Source: Chytridium lagenaria
Lineage: Eukaryota; Chytridiomycota; Chytridiomycetes; Chytridiales; Chytridiaceae
Reading direction: 5' to 3'
Length of the DNA stretch: 17,778 bases
NCBI GenBank assembly: GCA_025449115.1
Contig: JAHLKC010000298.1
Span: forward strand, 1 to 17,778
In this document: piece after piece, positions 15,345 through 17,778 of the stretch
Numbering within the stretch: the first letter of the stretch is position 1
How the letters are laid out: each line of letters starts with the position of its first letter
Notes under the pieces: generated by a model
Databases searched by the model: none
The model's input: only the letters and a program-made list of their open reading frames with translations
Told to the model about the DNA's origin: nothing
Position numbers and translations under genes: made by a program

Positions 15345-16007
15345 AACTTGTTGTATGCGTTATCTGATGGCATCAAACGTACTGAACTTTCGTCGGTTAG
15401 TGCTAATGTTAGAGGTGCATGTTCTAAACTTTCCGCAGTGAAATCCAAAGTTATTGGAGACGTTGGAGTGGACCATAACGGTGTGCCTGATGCTATATGT
15501 TGATCCATTGGGTCCAGAATTATATTTCTTCCGTAGCAAAGACATCCATGTGGTGTCAGGGAGAATAGGTTTTCATATTGCATCATCCTGAGGGTTATAC
15601 CTGGCGACGTATAAATCTTAAGTGTAAGGTCAATCTCTCGACTGTCTTTTCGCTCAAACTGAAAAGTTCGTGTGCCAGGATGTATATACGGCGGCCATTG
15701 TGGTCGTCGTCTTCCTTTTTGTATAACTTTATCAGCGTTTCTGTCATGTATAATGTATAAAATGTCAATGTTATGTCGGCTGATCATTTGCCTTAGCATT
15801 TCGTCAGGTGGTAAGTCCACGGGTGGTCATATAACTTCTTTGCAGCTGACGTAAGTGCTGTCTTCATGTTTTTTACACGCCAAACAACTATGTGCGGAGA
15901 AATGTCTGTGGTGGTGGCAAGTTCTCTTCCACTAGATGCTCAATGGCTAAGGGATGTCATCATTTTTGTCGTCATCAGGACTTTTTATAAAATTGTTTGG
16001 AGGGGGT
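15345..16007 (-). CDS. Unrecognised module inserted in element B integrase, between core and C-terminal helix
   Basis: Roughly 220 codons lie where other Ty3/gypsy integrases have only a short connection. The main open part (15820-about 15350) reads LPPDEMLRQMISRHNIDILY at its start, then RTFQFERKDSREIDLTLKIY, NIILDPMDQHIASGTPLW and SPITLDFTAES. Fragment C has the same layout: a short helix, D[IV][LF]Y.IH, strands, then [LI]xP....xGxPL and [IV].[IL]DF. Between 16007 and 15820 the reading switches frame several times, passing through VWRVKNMKTALTSAAKKLY. No known family is recognised. Two diverged copies argue for a conserved domain rather than an accident. Confidence 0.55.
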
Positions 16008-16960
16008 CTAATTGCTCGGCAATATCGCCAAAGAATAAGTCTGCAGGACGCGTGCATCACGTCCAAATTGCAAGAAGAAGGGTGTATCTCCGACGGATGG
16101 CTGGACAGTTGTCCGATATGCAAAAAGAACATAAGGGATAAACTGATCCCAGTCATCGTTTAAATATATGTCGACATAACTTCTAAGCATTTGACAGAGA
16201 GTTTTGTTGAATCGTTCTACCAGTCCATTTGATCTGGGGTTGTAAGGCATTGAAAAAGGTTTTACGTGCACCAAGTATTCGCGAAATTCTCATCATCAAT
16301 TGACTGGCAAATGGCTGTCCTCTGTCAGTTTGAACGTACAAGGGGATACCATATCGACAGAAAGCTTCTTCAACTAGGACTCTGGCAACAACGTCCGCTT
16401 CAAGGGATGGAACAGGGTAGGCTTCAGCCCATTTTGTGAAGTGGTCAGTCAATACAATGATATACTTGTTTCCTCGCGCAGAGTTCTTAAAAGGGCCAAC
16501 GGCGTCTATGCTTACGCGCTCCCAGGGTGTTTCACCTGCTGGCACTGGTCTGATTATTCCTAATCGTTTATAGGTGACGTCTTTTGCTTTAACGCAGGTT
16601 TCACATGACTTTACATGATCTTTTAAATCGGCATTTACTGTGGGCCACCAAAATCGCTCTAAAAATGTTGGTCGTATTTTGCTGTCTGATAGATGTCCAC
16701 CAAACAGGTCGTCATGTAAGTATTCGAGAACATCTCGTCGTAATAATTCGGGTATACATATTGCGATTCTTTGAGCATGATGCCTTCTCAGTGGGTATGA
16801 TGGGTTTAATGAGACAAAGTACAATACTTTCTCGTGTAGTATCATGGTTTTGGACGCGTTTATGACGCGCTCACGTAGTTCATTGTCTTTGGAAGCACTT
16901 TGTTTTCCATGAAGTTTATTACAGCTCCAAACAAAGGGTCTATTCTTTGATTTGTGCAGA
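16008..16960 (-). CDS. Integrase of element B: spacer, H2C2 zinc finger and DDE core (frameshifted)
   Basis: The integrase joins element cDNA to host DNA. The spacer (TNQRIDPLFGAVINF, then NELRERVINASKTM) is followed by the zinc-binding region: His in EYLHDD, His in GGHLSD, and the two Cys of SCETC. The core has ERVSIDAVGPF (first Asp) and VQTDRGQPF (second Asp). After a shift near 16255 the other frame gives NPRSNGLVERFNKTL (catalytic Glu) and YVLFAYRTTVQPSVGDTPFF. All H2C2 and DDE residues are therefore present across two frames. The shift sits at a run of T on the coding strand, where one extra base explains it. A second shift near 16870 separates this frame from the ExoIII frame, but the alternate frame reads continuously into integrase, so ExoIII and integrase were one polyprotein. 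Confidence 0.9.
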
Positions 16961-17095
16961 GTTCATCCCGCTGAATTCCGAACAGCGGGAAGTTGTATGC
17001 CTGAACTCGTTCCGAGTCTGAGTTTGCTAGTATTTCCGCAACAAAACCGTCATCAAGTGATTTATCAATTTTAAAATGTTTTGTCGTTTGATTGT

Positions 17096-17778
17096 CCAGC
17101 CTCAATATAACTTCTAATGTGAGGTGATCGCTACCCTCGTGCATATCTCCATTGGTTATAACAATATCACTACCACGTTCAATATTTCTGTCGACTAAAA
17201 CATAGTCAATTCGGCAGAAAGGCTTCTTTCCGTATTGCATGTCCTTACACGTGAATCCATGTTGTTTTGGGTACTGTTCGCGATAAAGATCTCTAAAGCC
17301 CTGGTTGATTAATTCGTTCATCCACTGTTTTTCGGTTTGGAGAAAACCAGAAACATTAAAGAATCGTTTAGGATTTGAAACGTCTAAATCCGATCTGATC
17401 ATGTTGAGGTCGCCTACCACAATAACATTTCGTCTTTCTTTAAGTCTTCAATGTACTGGGCTAGTTCAGTGCAATACTTTACTTTATACTCATAGCGCGT
17501 CTCATTTCGGGTTCCATTTGGGATGTAAAGATTGACCAAGCTGAAGTTTGTCGTATGTACGGTTATGCAACGTCCTTCTGGGTCATCGCTGACTCGTCTA
17601 TCAGGACCTTCATCGTATGAAATGGTCATTCCTGAGCGAATGAAGGTTACCACACCATTAAAACCCGTGGCGGGGTCGTTAAGAAAACAATCCCAACCTT
17701 CTAAGTTCTGCATAGCTTCTATCAAAGCGGCTGATTTTTTGAGACCTAAGCGCGTTTCTTGTAGACAAACTATGTCAA
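17096..17778 (-). CDS. ExoIII/APE1-type endonuclease domain of element B pol (N-terminus off the right edge, one frameshift)
   Basis: Reading from the window edge gives DIVCLQETRLG, the family motif with the catalytic Glu, then GFNGVVTFIRSG, GRCITVHTTNFSLVNLYIPN (Tyr) and a 1-nt shift near 17414-17430. The next frame gives VGDLNMIRSDLDV (Asp, Asn), VSGFLQTEKQW, FCRIDYVLVD and GSDHLTLEV (the Asp-His pair). Every expected catalytic motif inside the visible part is kept. The copy is clearly diverged from the element A copy but collinear with it. The sequence then runs directly into the RNase H-integrase spacer and integrase of the same strand. Reaction and role are as for the element A copy; they are inferred, not shown. 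Confidence 0.85.

Larger units (their letters stand above)
12875..17778 (-). mobile_element. Element B: Ty3/gypsy chromovirus-like retrotransposon, 3' half (5' part off the right edge)
   Basis: On the minus strand it runs from inside the ExoIII domain through the RNase H-integrase spacer, integrase, an inserted module, the integrase C-terminal domain and a chromodomain, ending with a 1,643-bp 3' LTR. The chromodomain after integrase is the mark of chromoviruses. It is a different family from element A: the ExoIII domains are clearly diverged and the LTRs share only their ends. Several 1-nt frame breaks are present. The 5' LTR, gag, protease, RT and RNase H are expected right of 17778. Confidence 0.82.

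Overview
The window is eukaryotic DNA made almost entirely of LTR retrotransposon sequence, all on the minus strand. Evidence is a Ty3/gypsy-type set of aspartic protease, reverse transcriptase (YIDD), RNase H, H2C2/DDE integrase and chromodomain, plus LTRs with TATA and AATAAA signals and GT-AG splice signals. I see no host gene, tRNA, rRNA or CRISPR. The host cannot be named; a protist or other less-studied eukaryote is a guess.

Layout, read 5'->3' on the minus strand from the right edge. Element B (17778-12875) enters inside an exonuclease III/AP-endonuclease-type domain. It continues through the spacer, integrase, an unrecognised inserted module, the integrase tail and a chromodomain (stop at 14549), and ends in a 1,643-bp LTR (14517-12875). 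A 680-bp scrap of a third pol gene (fragment C, 12874-12195) follows. Element A then begins with a 937-bp LTR (12194-11258) and a primer-binding site. After these come a hairpin-rich leader, an extra proline-rich ORF (about 10012-7974), gag (7753-5387), a gag-pol junction, protease-RT (4574-2301), RNase H, a roughly 230-aa linker and a second, diverged ExoIII-type domain that runs to the left edge.

The main finding is an ExoIII (xth/APE1-like) endonuclease module carried inside Ty3/gypsy pol, between RNase H and integrase. A shows RNase H -> ExoIII and B shows ExoIII -> integrase. The two copies are clearly diverged, yet both keep the recognisable catalytic motifs. I know of no described Ty3/gypsy lineage with this layout. 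The position is the one some lentiviruses use for dUTPase, so a cDNA repair or processing role is a reasonable inference.

A second theme is expression of element A. A start codon with good context lies in the LTR, 21 nt before its end. Its frame reads through the primer-binding site to a good splice donor, and splicing to either of two acceptors joins it in frame to the extra ORF or to gag. The hairpin-rich leader would then be an intron kept only in unspliced genomic RNA.

Reading frames are broken by many 1-nt indels but few substitution-type stops. Either these are decayed copies or the assembly has uncorrected indels; the sequence alone does not decide this.
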